This document shows positions 48,893 to 58,622 of a stretch of DNA of 64,000 nucleotides, one piece after another. Below the pieces are notes generated by a model. That model made no database searches and was not told where the DNA came from. It worked only from the letters and a program-made list of their open reading frames with translations. Every line of letters starts with the position of its first letter. Within the stretch, counting starts at the first letter, position 1. This DNA is from an uncultured Muribaculaceae bacterium (lineage in GTDB: Bacteria > Bacteroidota > Bacteroidia > Bacteroidales > Muribaculaceae): contig CALUMX010000002.1 in the NCBI GenBank assembly GCA_944321875.1, forward strand, positions 83,651 to 147,650, in the 5' to 3' direction. Made by a program: the position numbers and the translations under genes.

Positions 48893-49861
48893 ATGCAACC
48901 CACATTAGGAATTGTAGTTCCCTGCTATAATGAACAGGAAGTACTCCACGACACCATCAAGGAGCTGATAAGAGTCATCGACTCGCTTATTGAAAAAAAT
49001 CTTGCATCCGCGTCAAGCAAAATCTTTTTCGTCGACGATGGAAGCCGGGATGCGACATGGAGCCTGATAGAGCAGGCCACGAAGTCGCAGAAATATGTCT
49101 GTGGAGTTAAACTTGCCGGAAATGTCGGCCACCAGAACGCACTGATTGCCGGCCTGACAGCAGCGACCGACTTCTGCGACGTCATGATTTCCATCGATGC
49201 CGACCTGCAGGACGACGTCGATGTCATAGAAGGTATGATGGTAAAGTACGCGCAAGGTTCAGACATTGTCTACGGAGTAAGAAAATCACGCGACACCGAT
49301 ACGTTCTTCAAAAAGAACTCTGCCCTGCTTTTCTATAAACTGATGAACTCGCTCGGCGCAAAAACCGTCTACAACCATGCCGACTACCGGTTGATGAGCA
49401 AACGCGCCGTCGACCAGTTGCTGGCTTATCCGGAACGTAATATGTTCATCCGCGGCGTTGTGCCTCTCATCGGATTCCGCACCGACACCGTCACCTACGA
49501 TCGCAAGGCAAGAACGGCAGGAGAATCGAAATATCCGCTGAAAAAGATGATTAGCTTTGCCGTTGACGGCATCACGTCTTTCTCAGTGCGCCCCATCCGC
49601 CTGATTTTCTTCGCAGGATTGCTCATGCTCCTTGCCACTATCTCCGTCTCCATCTATACGCTGATTGCCTATTTCTCCGGCACCGCGCTCCCCGGATGGA
49701 CATCACTGATGCTCTCGCTCTGGTTTATCGGCTCACTCCTGCTGATAGCTCTGGGTATCATCGGTGAATACATCGGAAAAATCTACATTGAAGTAAAACA
49801 TCGGCCACGCTTCCTGATTGAGAAATGCGAGGTCAAGGAAAATTCGGATTCTACAAAATAA
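48893..49861 (+). CDS. GtrB/DPM1-like family 2 glycosyltransferase
   Basis: The ATG at 48893 gives 322 aa starting MQPTLGIVVPCYNEQ; the longer frame is repeat sequence. GT-A features include FFVDDGSRDATW, GNVGHQNALIAG and SIDADLQDDVDV (DxD), with YDRKARTAGESKYPL after the catalytic core and two C-terminal helices (about 238-262, 273-297). It likely makes a polyprenyl-phosphate sugar at the inner membrane. First gene of an operon with nadE 16 nt downstream. A second, similar enzyme is at 23.6 kb. Confidence 0.92.
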   Translation: MQPTLGIVVPCYNEQEVLHDTIKELIRVIDSLIEKNLASASSKIFFVDDGSRDATWSLIEQATKSQKYVCGVKLAGNVGHQNALIAGLTAATDFCDVMISIDADLQDDVDVIEGMMVKYAQGSDIVYGVRKSRDTDTFFKKNSALLFYKLMNSLGAKTVYNHADYRLMSKRAVDQLLAYPERNMFIRGVVPLIGFRTDTVTYDRKARTAGESKYPLKKMISFAVDGITSFSVRPIRLIFFAGLLMLLATISVSIYTLIAYFSGTALPGWTSLMLSLWFIGSLLLIALGIIGEYIGKIYIEVKHRPRFLIEKCEVKENSDSTK

Positions 49862-49877
49862 TTCTATACAATCGAGT

Positions 49878-51800
49878 ATGAAACATGGATTTGTGCGCGT
49901 TGCAGCCGCTATCCCGAGCGTAAGGGTGGCCGACTGCACCTACAACACGGAAAGAATTGTGTCAATGATGAAGGACGCCGACGACAAGGGCGCTTCAATC
50001 ATTGTCTTCCCGGAACTGTCAATAACAGGATATACTTGCGGCGACCTTTTCCAACAGTCGCTGCTTATTGATAAGGCCAATGCCTCTCTCGGCATTTTGC
50101 TCGAACAGACCGCTGGTCTTGACATCACAGCCATCATCGGAATACCGGTTGCCACACGGGGCACACTGCTGAATGCAGCCGCCGTGGTTCAAAAAGGCAA
50201 AATTCTCGGCGTCATTCCGAAAACCCATCTCCCCAACTACAAGGAATTCTACGAAAAGCGCTGGTTCTCATCAGCATGGCAGACGGAAGAAACGGAAATC
50301 GAAATTCTCGGACACAACGTCCCCATGCACACCAACCTGGTGTTCTCCTCTCCGGGAGTCAACTTCGCCGTTGAGATATGCGAGGACCTCTGGGCGACCA
50401 TACCGCCAAGCTCTCAGGCAGCCTTGAACGGCGCGGAAATCATTTTCAACCTCTCGGCCGACAACGAGCTTGTGGGTAAGAACGTCTATCTGCACTCACT
50501 GTTGTCGCAGCAGTCAGCCCGCACGATTTCCGCCTATGTTTTCTCTTCCTGCGGATTTGGAGAATCTACAACCGACACCGTTTTCGCCGGTAATGCCATT
50601 ATCTGCGAGAATGGCGAGGTAGTGGCCGAAAGCGAGCGCTTCAAGATGGAGGAACAACTCGTTATCACCGATATTGACATAGACAAGATAAGACACCTGC
50701 GCCAAATCAACACGACATTCGCCGAAAGCAGAAGCATGCACGCTTCTGTCGCTGAATTCGTGCAGACGCTGCCGGTCGAAGAAAAGGAAGACATAACCCT
50801 GCTGAGAAAGATTGACAGCCACCCGTTCATTCCCTCTGCCGACCGCATTGACGAATGCTGCCGGGAAATACTGTCCATCCAATCGCTCGGACTTGCCAAA
50901 CGCCTGCTCCACACGCACGCAAAATCCTCCGTTGTCGGTATCTCCGGCGGACTCGACTCAACGCTCGCCCTGCTCGTCTGCGTCAACACATACGACATGC
51001 TCGGGCTGGACCGAAAAGGCATCGTGGGTGTTACCATGCCGGGCTTCGGAACGACCGACCGCACCTACCACAACGCCGTGAACCTGATGAAACAACTGGG
51101 TATCACCGTGCGTGAAATCTCGATTAAGGATGCCTGTCTGCAACATTTCTCCGACATCGGCCACGACGTGAACAACCACGACGTAACTTATGAGAACGCG
51201 CAGGCCCGCGAACGTACGCAGATACTGATGGACGTTGCCAATCAGGCAGCTGGAATGGTCATCGGTACCGGCGACCTTTCCGAACTCGCACTGGGCTGGG
51301 CAACCTACAACGGCGACCACATGTCGATGTATGGCGTGAACGCCAGCGTTCCCAAAACGCTTGTAAGATACGTTGTGGAATGGTACGCCAACAATACGGA
51401 TGAAGAAATTGTCAAGCAACTGCTTCTCGACATTGTCAACACGCCGATTAGTCCGGAGCTCATACCGGCCGACGAGGACGGCAACATCAAGCAAGTCACG
51501 GAAGACCTTGTAGGCCCTTACGAGTTGCACGATTTCTTCCTCTATCAGGTGCTGGAATACGGCTACTCTCCTGCCAAGATTTACTATCTTGCCTGCAACG
51601 CATTTGAGGGAGAGTTCGACGCCGCGACCATCAAGAAGTGGCTCACAACATTCTTCCGCCGCTTCTTCAACCAGCAATTCAAACGCTCCTGCCTGCCCGA
51701 CGGCCCGAAAGTGGGACTCTCACTATCACCCCGCGGCGACTGGCGAATGCCGAGCGACGCATGCTCCCGTCTCTGGCTGGAGGAATGCGAGAATCTATAA
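49878..51800 (+). CDS. nadE: Glutamine-dependent NAD+ synthetase
   Basis: The ATG at 49878 (MKHGFVRVAAAIPSV) gives 640 aa; the longer frame overlaps the upstream gene. The N-terminal nitrilase-type amidase releases ammonia from glutamine, with Glu in VFPELSITGY, Lys in LPNYKEFYEKRWF and Cys in VEICEDLW. The C-terminal synthetase has SGGLDSTLALL for ATP pyrophosphate binding and GTGDLSELALGW. It completes NAD+ synthesis from nicotinic acid adenine dinucleotide. The length is normal for the two-domain form. Confidence 0.96.
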   Translation: MKHGFVRVAAAIPSVRVADCTYNTERIVSMMKDADDKGASIIVFPELSITGYTCGDLFQQSLLIDKANASLGILLEQTAGLDITAIIGIPVATRGTLLNAAAVVQKGKILGVIPKTHLPNYKEFYEKRWFSSAWQTEETEIEILGHNVPMHTNLVFSSPGVNFAVEICEDLWATIPPSSQAALNGAEIIFNLSADNELVGKNVYLHSLLSQQSARTISAYVFSSCGFGESTTDTVFAGNAIICENGEVVAESERFKMEEQLVITDIDIDKIRHLRQINTTFAESRSMHASVAEFVQTLPVEEKEDITLLRKIDSHPFIPSADRIDECCREILSIQSLGLAKRLLHTHAKSSVVGISGGLDSTLALLVCVNTYDMLGLDRKGIVGVTMPGFGTTDRTYHNAVNLMKQLGITVREISIKDACLQHFSDIGHDVNNHDVTYENAQARERTQILMDVANQAAGMVIGTGDLSELALGWATYNGDHMSMYGVNASVPKTLVRYVVEWYANNTDEEIVKQLLLDIVNTPISPELIPADEDGNIKQVTEDLVGPYELHDFFLYQVLEYGYSPAKIYYLACNAFEGEFDAATIKKWLTTFFRRFFNQQFKRSCLPDGPKVGLSLSPRGDWRMPSDACSRLWLEECENL

Positions 51801-51840
51801 ATCAATACGAATCCAACAATCAGTCAAATACTGAACAGCT

Positions 51841-52608
51841 ATGAATAATCTGAAATTTGTCGGCATCATCCCGGCCCGCTACGCTTCTACCCGCTTTCCC
51901 GGCAAACCTCTTGCCGACATAGGCGGCATGACAATGATTGAACGCGTATGGCGCCAGGCTCGCAAGGCTCTCGACGAAGTCTATGTGGCAACCGACGATG
52001 AGCGCATCCGCCAGGCGGTTGAGGCATTCGGCGGCAACGTCGTCATGACCGGCGAACACCATAAAAGCGGCACCGACCGCTGCTACGAGGCTTACCTCAA
52101 CATTCATTCCAATGCCGACGTAATCATTAACATACAGGGAGACGAACCGTTTGTCCACGAAGAGCAAATCTGCGAACTGATGCGCTGCTTCGACGACCCT
52201 GCCACGCAAATCGCCACTCTTGTCCGCCCGTTCGACGCGACAAAGGGCTACGAGGCTCTTGCCGACTGCACGAAGCCGAAGGTAGTCATCGACAACCAGC
52301 ACCGCGCGCTCTACTTCTCCCGCTCCGTCATTCCGTTCGTGCGCAATGCCTCGCCGGAAGAATGGGCAACGACCACTCCATTCTACATGCATGTAGGCAT
52401 GTATGCCTACAAAGGCGAGACATTGGCCGAGATTACCCGACTGCCACAGTCGCAGCTCGAACTGGCCGAGTCGCTCGAACAGCTTCGCTGGCTTCAGAAC
52501 GGCTACGTCATCAAGACGGGCGTCACCGACCGAGAGACCATCGGCATCGATACAAAAGACGATTTGGAAAAAGCCATTGCTTATCTTAACGAATTAGAAT
52601 CCCGATAA
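51841..52608 (+). CDS. kdsB: 3-deoxy-manno-octulosonate cytidylyltransferase (CMP-Kdo synthetase)
   Basis: This 255-aa enzyme activates Kdo with CTP for lipid A glycosylation. Diagnostic segments are IIPARYASTRFPGKPL (about 9-24), DEVYVATDDERI, INIQGDEPFV (about 96-105) and HVGMYAY (about 184). Length is standard. It lies 40 nt after nadE and abuts the M16 gene with no gap. Confidence 0.97.
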   Translation: MNNLKFVGIIPARYASTRFPGKPLADIGGMTMIERVWRQARKALDEVYVATDDERIRQAVEAFGGNVVMTGEHHKSGTDRCYEAYLNIHSNADVIINIQGDEPFVHEEQICELMRCFDDPATQIATLVRPFDATKGYEALADCTKPKVVIDNQHRALYFSRSVIPFVRNASPEEWATTTPFYMHVGMYAYKGETLAEITRLPQSQLELAESLEQLRWLQNGYVIKTGVTDRETIGIDTKDDLEKAIAYLNELESR

Positions 52609-53925
52609 ATGCAACAACCACAACCGGAAATTCAACGTATTGCCAACCTGACACTGTCGCATCCGGCCGTAACCCGGCTCGACAACGGTATTCCTGTTTA
52701 CACGTTCAATCTCGGTGACCAGGAAGTGTCACGCGTCGACATCGTCATTGAAGGCGGCCGCTGCGACGGAAACAACCAGATGGAAAGCGAGCTTATCTCT
52801 GCCCTCCTCCGCGAAGGAACCCGGCACCAGGATGCCCGCACCATCGCCGAGCACCTTGACTATTACGGGTCATGGCTCGGAGCCAACGCTTCGTCGCACA
52901 ACGTTACCATCTCTCTCTACGCTGTCAACAAATATTTTGACCGCGTCATCCCAACCATTGCCGACATCATCAGAATTCCCTCTTTTCCCGAACACGAATT
53001 GGGCAACCTGAAATCACTGGCACTGACACGGTTGAGAACCAACAATGAGAAAGTGGCCTATCTTTCCGGTGTGGAGAATTCCAAACTTTACTTCGGGACA
53101 GAGCATAATCTCGGAAAGCCAACCACTCCGGAGATGATAGAACGCATCAGCCGCGAGGAGCTGTCTGCATTCCACTCCGACTGGTTCGGACGACAAAATG
53201 TAGCCATACTGATATCAGGAACGGTGACCGACGACATGATTGCTTCCCTCAACCGTCATCTTGGAACCGACTGGAACGAATCCACCCACTCCGAGAGCGG
53301 AACAGATGCGCCCGCGTGCCGATTTACCGCACAGCGCAGCCACATCGACAAACCCAATGCATTGCAGAGTGCGTTACGGATAGCCATCCCCACCGTAGGC
53401 CGCAACCATGCCGACTACATTCCCCTGCGCATTCTGACAACGGCATTCGGCGGCTATTTCGGAAGCCGCCTGATGACCAATATCCGCGAGGACAAAGGCT
53501 ATACCTACGGCATTTCCGCCTCTTTGCTCGGCATGCGCCATAACTCCCAGATTTCGATAGGCTGCCAGTGTGACAACAGCTACACGAATGCCGTCATTGA
53601 CGAGATTGTGAAAGAAATGGAGCATTTAAAGGCCGAACCCCTCGGCATGGAGGAACTGAACCGCGTCAAGAGCTACATGCTCAGTGACCTCGCGCGCACC
53701 CTCGACACACCGTTCTCCGTTGCCGATTTCCACCTGTCCATGCTCAGCAACCGCATTCCTGCCGATTATTTCGACAACCAGGTGCGCCTTCTCGGCTCCA
53801 TCACGCCTGAGGAACTACAGGCGATGGCCGTCCGTTATTTCGATACGGACAACATGCTCATCACCATCGCCGGTAATATGGAGGCCGTCAACGCTCCGAC
53901 ATCCGCGGAAAACGGAACACGATAG
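52609..53925 (+). CDS. M16 (insulinase-like) family protein without the HxxEH active site
   Basis: This 438-aa protein is a two-lobed M16B-type protein without signal peptide. Where active members have HFxEH followed by FKGT, this one reads ELISALLREGT, so both zinc His residues and the catalytic Glu are replaced (alignment by eye). The C-terminal lobe has the family's FGGYFGSRLMTNIREDKGYTYGI, as in substrate-binding R/Y-type subunits. It may partner an active M16 subunit encoded elsewhere. Its 3' end overlaps the convergent nhaC-like gene by 38 bp. Confidence 0.88.
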   Translation: MQQPQPEIQRIANLTLSHPAVTRLDNGIPVYTFNLGDQEVSRVDIVIEGGRCDGNNQMESELISALLREGTRHQDARTIAEHLDYYGSWLGANASSHNVTISLYAVNKYFDRVIPTIADIIRIPSFPEHELGNLKSLALTRLRTNNEKVAYLSGVENSKLYFGTEHNLGKPTTPEMIERISREELSAFHSDWFGRQNVAILISGTVTDDMIASLNRHLGTDWNESTHSESGTDAPACRFTAQRSHIDKPNALQSALRIAIPTVGRNHADYIPLRILTTAFGGYFGSRLMTNIREDKGYTYGISASLLGMRHNSQISIGCQCDNSYTNAVIDEIVKEMEHLKAEPLGMEELNRVKSYMLSDLARTLDTPFSVADFHLSMLSNRIPADYFDNQVRLLGSITPEELQAMAVRYFDTDNMLITIAGNMEAVNAPTSAENGTR

Positions 53926-55195
53926 AGAGCAGGACCATCACTCCCAACATAAACGGATAAAACATATAGGGTACTATCGACATGGGCGACACCGACGCGA
54001 GCGAGGCCGCCATCAGTATCTGTGCCCCGTAAGGAAGCAGGCTTTGAGTCACGCAGGAGCAGGTATCAAGCAGACTGGCAGTCTTGCGAGGATCAAGGCC
54101 ATAGCGCTCGGCTATCTCCCTCGACAGGCTGCCGACAGTGATGATGGCAATCGTATTGTTGGCCGTACAGACATTGACCACAGCCACCAGCACCGAGATA
54201 GCCCCCTGCGCTCCCCGCTGACCTTTTATGCCCGACGAGAGCCGCTCGATAAGGAAACGGATACCTCCGTTGTAGCGGATAATGCCGAGCATACCGGATG
54301 CCAGAAGCGTTACAACAATCAGATTGCCCATTGAATCAATGCCCTGCCCCATAAATCCGAACATGTCGTAGAGGTTGGCATCCGCCACCGTCAGACCTAC
54401 AATCACCGAAGCGACGATACCTAACAGCATTACAATCAATACATTTATACCTACGACAGCGGCTACAATGACAAGCATATAGGGCAACACAAGCACCCAG
54501 TTCCCGCCATCCACCGACAGCGGAGCCACCACGTCACGCCCCAGCAGATAATAAAGCACCAGAATGAGTGCGGCGGCAGGTGCCGTCAGCCAGATATTCA
54601 CCTTGAACTTATCGCTCATGTTGCAGCCCTGCGAACGTGTGGACGTAATAGTCGTATCCGATATGAACGACAGGTTGTCGCCGAAAAACGCACCACCCAC
54701 CACGATAGCCACAAACATCGGGAGATTCAGTCCCACCTCTCCGGCAATACCCACAGCGACAGGCGTCAGTGCCACCACCGTGCCGACCGACGTACCGATA
54801 GCCATCGAGATGAAACATGCGGCCAGAAACAATCCGGGCATCAGAAAATTGGCCGGCAGAATGTCAAGCGTAAAATTGACCGTAGCATCCGTAGCTCCGA
54901 TTTTCTGGGCAAGCATAGCAAAAGCTCCTGCCAATATGAATATCCACACCATATAAATCACGTCATGGTGGGCCGCCCCTTCCGAAAAAATCTCAATACG
55001 TCTCCGCAACTCCAATCCCGGAGTTGTCAGCAGACCCCATACTGCGGCTACCAGAAACGCCACTGAAAGCGGTATCTTGTAAAAATCGCCAATCAGCAAT
55101 GACAGCATCAAATAGACCAGCAGAAACACAAAAAGAGGGCTGAGGGCCAGCAATCCCTGCCGCAAAGACACTCTTTCTTCAATCCTTTTTTCCAT
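53888..55195 (-). CDS. nhaC: NhaC-family Na+/H+ antiporter
   Basis: The ATG at 55195 gives 435 aa (MEKRIEERVSLRQGLLAL). There are about eleven hydrophobic segments and the NhaC family landmarks AIGTSVGTVVALTPVAVGIA, GAFFGDNLSFISDTTI and STRSQGC. Proteins of this family exchange sodium for protons, or in some branches carry lactate/malate, across the inner membrane. It is divergent from pfp and convergent with the M16 gene. Confidence 0.92.
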   Translation of the reverse strand: MEKRIEERVSLRQGLLALSPLFVFLLVYLMLSLLIGDFYKIPLSVAFLVAAVWGLLTTPGLELRRRIEIFSEGAAHHDVIYMVWIFILAGAFAMLAQKIGATDATVNFTLDILPANFLMPGLFLAACFISMAIGTSVGTVVALTPVAVGIAGEVGLNLPMFVAIVVGGAFFGDNLSFISDTTITSTRSQGCNMSDKFKVNIWLTAPAAALILVLYYLLGRDVVAPLSVDGGNWVLVLPYMLVIVAAVVGINVLIVMLLGIVASVIVGLTVADANLYDMFGFMGQGIDSMGNLIVVTLLASGMLGIIRYNGGIRFLIERLSSGIKGQRGAQGAISVLVAVVNVCTANNTIAIITVGSLSREIAERYGLDPRKTASLLDTCSCVTQSLLPYGAQILMAASLASVSPMSIVPYMFYPFMLGVMVLLSIVFRFPRMSER

Positions 55196-55222
55196 AAAAA
55201 CTCTCGATTTAATTTCAAAATA

Positions 55223-55230
55223 CAAAGGTA
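55223..55230 (-). promoter_or_regulatory. -7 element of the NhaC gene
   Basis: The minus-strand sequence TACCTTTG matches TAnnTTTG, 27 nt upstream of the ATG. A TTTG exists upstream but at 26 bp, outside the usual range. Confidence 0.55.
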
Positions 55231-55287
55231 GCACTATTTTTTATGTTATTCTATATCAAATAATAGCACACTTTCAAAGAAATTAGC

Positions 55288-55295
55288 TATCTTTG
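55288..55295 (+). promoter_or_regulatory. -7 element of pfp
   Basis: TATCTTTG matches TAnnTTTG; the -33 region has no exact TTTG. The predicted leader is about 55 nt, longer than most in this window. Confidence 0.6.
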
Positions 55296-55354
55296 CAAAA
55301 ACATTTGATTTACGATTCGGAAATTTCATATTTAAGTTAATCTACAAAAATATT

Positions 55355-57013
55355 ATGACAAAGAAAAGTCCATTACAAGTTGCCCGTGCAGCTTATAAGC
55401 CAAAATTGCCTTCAGCTTTATGCGGTGCTGTAAAGGTAATCGAGGGAGAAGCAACTCAATCAGTTGCTAACCAAGAAGAAATCAAGGAATTATTCCCTAC
55501 AACCTATGGTCTTCCGGTTTTGAAATTTGACGTAGACTCAACAGGCAAAACTAAATCCAAGGCTCCTATCAACGTAGGTGTAATCCTTTCCGGTGGTCAA
55601 GCTCCTGGCGGACACAATGTGATTAGCGGTTTGTTTGACGGTATCAAGTCCATCAATAAGGAGAGCCGTCTTTATGGTTTCCTGTTAGGCCCTGCTGGTT
55701 TGGTTGACCACAAGTACATGGAGCTGACAGCTGACATCATCGACCAATATCGTAATACAGGCGGTTTCGACATCATCGGTTCCGGCCGTACAAAACTTGA
55801 GAAGAAAGAACAATTCGACAAGGGATTGGAAATCTTGAAAGAGCTCAACATCAAGGCTCTCGTTATCATCGGTGGCGACGACTCCAACACTAACGCTGCT
55901 GTCCTTGCTGAATACTACAAGCAAATCAACGCCGGCGTACAGGTTATCGGCTGCCCGAAGACTATCGACGGTGACTTGAAGAACGACGTTATCGAAGTTT
56001 CTTTCGGCTTCGACACTGCATGCAAGGTTTACTCAGAAGTTATCGGTAACATCCAACGCGACTGTAACTCTGCTAAGAAATACTGGCACTTCATCAAATT
56101 GATGGGCCGTTCAGCTTCTCACATCGCTCTCGAATGTGCATTGCAGGTTCAACCGAATGTCTGCATCGTTTCTGAGGAAGTAGAGGCTAAGAATATGACT
56201 CTGAAGGACGTTGTCAACTACATCGCTGACATCGTAGCTCTTCGTGCTGCCGACGGCAACAACTTCGGTACAGTGCTCATTCCGGAAGGTCTTATCGAAT
56301 TCATTCCAGCTATGAAGGCTCTGATTGCTGAGTTGAACGACCTCCTCGCTCTCAAGGCTACTGAATTTGCAGCCGTAGCAAAGGAAAACCAACGTCAATT
56401 CGTAATCGACAACTTGTCAGCCGACAACGCTGCCGTTTACGCATCACTTCCTGAAAGCGTTGCTCGTCAGCTCACGCTCGACCGCGACCCGCACGGAAAC
56501 GTTCAGGTATCTTTGATTGAGACTGAAAAGCTGCTCAGCGAAATGGTTGCTAACCGCTTGGCTGAAATGGCAAAAGAAGGCAAGTATGTTGGTAAGTTCT
56601 CTGCTCTTCACCACTTCTTCGGTTACGAAGGACGTTGCGCAGACCCGACAAACTTCGATGCTGACTACTGCTACGCTCTCGGTTTCAACGCTGCTCAATT
56701 GATTAAGATTGGCGTTACAGGCTACATGTCATCTGTTCGCAACTTGACTAAGCCTTCTGTTCAATGGATTGCAGGTGGTATTCCTATCACTATGATGATG
56801 AACATGGAACGTCGTCACGGTGAAATGAAGCCGGTTATCCAAAAGGCACTTGTTAAACTTGACGGTGGTCCGTTCAAGAAATTTGCCGCTCAACGCGAAA
56901 AGTGGGCAAGAGAGACAGCCTTCGTTTATCCTGGCCCAATCCAATACTTCGGTCCGTCAGAAGTTTGTGACCTCCCGCCGAAGACTTTGGTTTACGAGCA
57001 ACAAGACAAATAA
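55355..57013 (+). CDS. pfp: Pyrophosphate-dependent phosphofructokinase
   Basis: This 552-aa enzyme interconverts fructose-6-phosphate and fructose-1,6-bisphosphate using pyrophosphate in a reversible glycolytic step. It is the long form (plant/Bacteroidetes/spirochaete type, against about 320 aa for ATP-PFK). Motifs include [12 protein letters not shown] (about 78-89), GGDDSNTNA (with Asp at the place that favours PPi), PKTIDGD (about 200-206) and [10 protein letters not shown]. Codon bias is strong, in keeping with high expression. Confidence 0.96.
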   Translation: MTKKSPLQVARAAYKPKLPSALCGAVKVIEGEATQSVANQEEIKELFPTTYGLPVLKFDVDSTGKTKSKAPINVGVILSGGQAPGGHNVISGLFDGIKSINKESRLYGFLLGPAGLVDHKYMELTADIIDQYRNTGGFDIIGSGRTKLEKKEQFDKGLEILKELNIKALVIIGGDDSNTNAAVLAEYYKQINAGVQVIGCPKTIDGDLKNDVIEVSFGFDTACKVYSEVIGNIQRDCNSAKKYWHFIKLMGRSASHIALECALQVQPNVCIVSEEVEAKNMTLKDVVNYIADIVALRAADGNNFGTVLIPEGLIEFIPAMKALIAELNDLLALKATEFAAVAKENQRQFVIDNLSADNAAVYASLPESVARQLTLDRDPHGNVQVSLIETEKLLSEMVANRLAEMAKEGKYVGKFSALHHFFGYEGRCADPTNFDADYCYALGFNAAQLIKIGVTGYMSSVRNLTKPSVQWIAGGIPITMMMNMERRHGEMKPVIQKALVKLDGGPFKKFAAQREKWARETAFVYPGPIQYFGPSEVCDLPPKTLVYEQQDK

Positions 57014-57047
57014 TAATTAAATTTATTATACTAACTCAGGCTTGCAA

Positions 57048-57093
57048 GAAGAGCGCGACTGGCAATTCCGCCAACCGCGCTCTTCAATTTTTT
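57048..57093 (+). terminator. Terminator of pfp
   Basis: A perfect 10-bp stem (57048-57057 with 57076-57085) encloses an 18-nt loop with a small inner GGC/GCC pairing, followed by AATTTTTTA. Confidence 0.85.
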
Positions 57094-57219
57094 ATTACAC
57101 CCTATGCCAGGAAAAAGCTCAAGCGCTACCGATTATCTTCCACCCCATATTTGAAAAAACTGTCGCGTTAAGTTCTTTTAAATTATTGATTCACCAGAAC
57201 AATTTCATAGAAAATTCAA

Positions 57220-57227
57220 TACTTTTG
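57220..57227 (+). promoter_or_regulatory. -7 element of the YczE/cytidylate-kinase-like gene
   Basis: TACTTTTG matches TAnnTTTG, 19 nt before the first of two adjacent ATG codons. No -33 TTTG is present at 19-21 bp. Confidence 0.5.
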
Positions 57228-57246
57228 CCTTGTCTTAAAATAATAC

Positions 57247-58590
57247 ATGATGATGGTACACAGAAGTAAAGCAGAATGGCTGCGACGCTATGCAAGTTTT
57301 GTGGTGATACTGTTTGTTATTGCTTTCGGAACATCTTTAACCATACGGGCTAATCTCGGGTCCTCTCCTATTTCAACACCGCCCTACATTCTTTCTCTCA
57401 TCCCCGGGATGCAGTTTACGATGGGACAACAGACAATCTTTATGCATGTGCTGTTCATAGCGATACAGGTTCTTCTATTGGGAAAAAACTTTGAGAAACG
57501 CCAGTTTGCCCAAATACTGGTTTCCTTCCTGTTCGGATTCTATACAGACCTGACGATGTGGATGACGGAGGCGTTTCAGGTACCGTTCGACATGAATCCG
57601 CTTGTAGGCTATCCGCTACGGTTTGCTGAGCTGCTCGTTGCCGGAGCGATTCTCGCCTTCGGCATTGCCTGCGAAGTTCGCTGCGACTCGCTGATGCTGG
57701 CCGGAGAAGGTGTGCCACTGGCATTTTCAAAAAGGCTGAAGAAAGATTTCGGCAAAGTAAAGATATGCTCTGATACGACACTTGTCTGCATAGGTGCCGT
57801 ATTTATGTTTATCTTTTTCGGCGAATGGAACTGGAAAATGATTGGCGTAGGAACAATCGTCTCGATGTTCTATGTGGGCTTCATGGTCAGAGTCTTCTCT
57901 CCCCACATTCAATGGCTTGACCGCATTTTCATCCCTCAAAAGGAACGTCTTGCCAAAACCCGCGAGACAGCATCAGGGGAATGGGGCAACCATCTTGTCA
58001 TCACAATTGCCCGGACGTATGGCAGCGGCGGCAATGCCGTCGGAGAAGAAGTGGCCAAACGCCTGGGATGTCCATGCTACAACCGTCAGATTATCGACAA
58101 AACAGCTCAACTGATGGGATATACCGAAGAATATATCGCTGAAAACGAGCAGAAAATATCAACCGGACGGCTATGGGAACTTATATTTGCCGACTCCGGA
58201 ATTCCCAAATCCCTGAATCCGTCGAAAGAAGATGCCATCTACGTCAGCGAAAGCCGGACCATCCGCGGACTCGCCCACAACGGCCCTTGCGTCATCATCG
58301 GAAGACTCGGCAACTGGATTCTCCGCGACACACCCCACCTTCTCAGAGTATTTATAACGTCGGGGCAGGAATACGCCAGCAAGCAGGTAGCCGAAAAACT
58401 TCACATGACAGAAAACGAAGCCTCCAGAAAAATCGAACTGGTCAATACCGGCAGAGCTAACCACCACTGGCATTACACGGGAAAACGTTGGACAGACATC
58501 AGTGGCTACGACCTTATCATAAACACAGAGAAGGTCGGGATTGAAGGAGCCGTAACCCTAATCCTCAACGCCGCCTCCAAATGCCAATGA
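57247..58590 (+). CDS. Fusion of a YczE-like membrane domain with a cytidylate-kinase-like domain
   Basis: This 447-aa protein joins two unrelated parts. Residues about 10-230 form five or six membrane helices of the YczE/YitT type, with GTSLTIRANLGSSPIS near the start. Residues about 248-447 form a cytoplasmic cytidylate-kinase-like P-loop domain (PF13189 type): ITIARTYGSGGNAVGEEVA with a variant P-loop at about 258-265, YNRQIIDKTA, and the GPCVIIGRLGNWIL segment. The kinase-like family is of unknown substrate. Membrane tethering of a nucleotide-kinase-like domain suggests sensing or transport control, which is inference. It appears monocistronic. Confidence 0.87.
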   Translation: MMMVHRSKAEWLRRYASFVVILFVIAFGTSLTIRANLGSSPISTPPYILSLIPGMQFTMGQQTIFMHVLFIAIQVLLLGKNFEKRQFAQILVSFLFGFYTDLTMWMTEAFQVPFDMNPLVGYPLRFAELLVAGAILAFGIACEVRCDSLMLAGEGVPLAFSKRLKKDFGKVKICSDTTLVCIGAVFMFIFFGEWNWKMIGVGTIVSMFYVGFMVRVFSPHIQWLDRIFIPQKERLAKTRETASGEWGNHLVITIARTYGSGGNAVGEEVAKRLGCPCYNRQIIDKTAQLMGYTEEYIAENEQKISTGRLWELIFADSGIPKSLNPSKEDAIYVSESRTIRGLAHNGPCVIIGRLGNWILRDTPHLLRVFITSGQEYASKQVAEKLHMTENEASRKIELVNTGRANHHWHYTGKRWTDISGYDLIINTEKVGIEGAVTLILNAASKCQ

Positions 58591-58622
58591 GACCCTACCC
58601 GAATTTACGACTTCACAACAGG

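Noticed and set aside
48678..48905. A 75-aa minus-strand frame
   Set aside because: It covers the Crp/Fnr terminator and the locus 3 repeat; no coding signal apart from the repeats.
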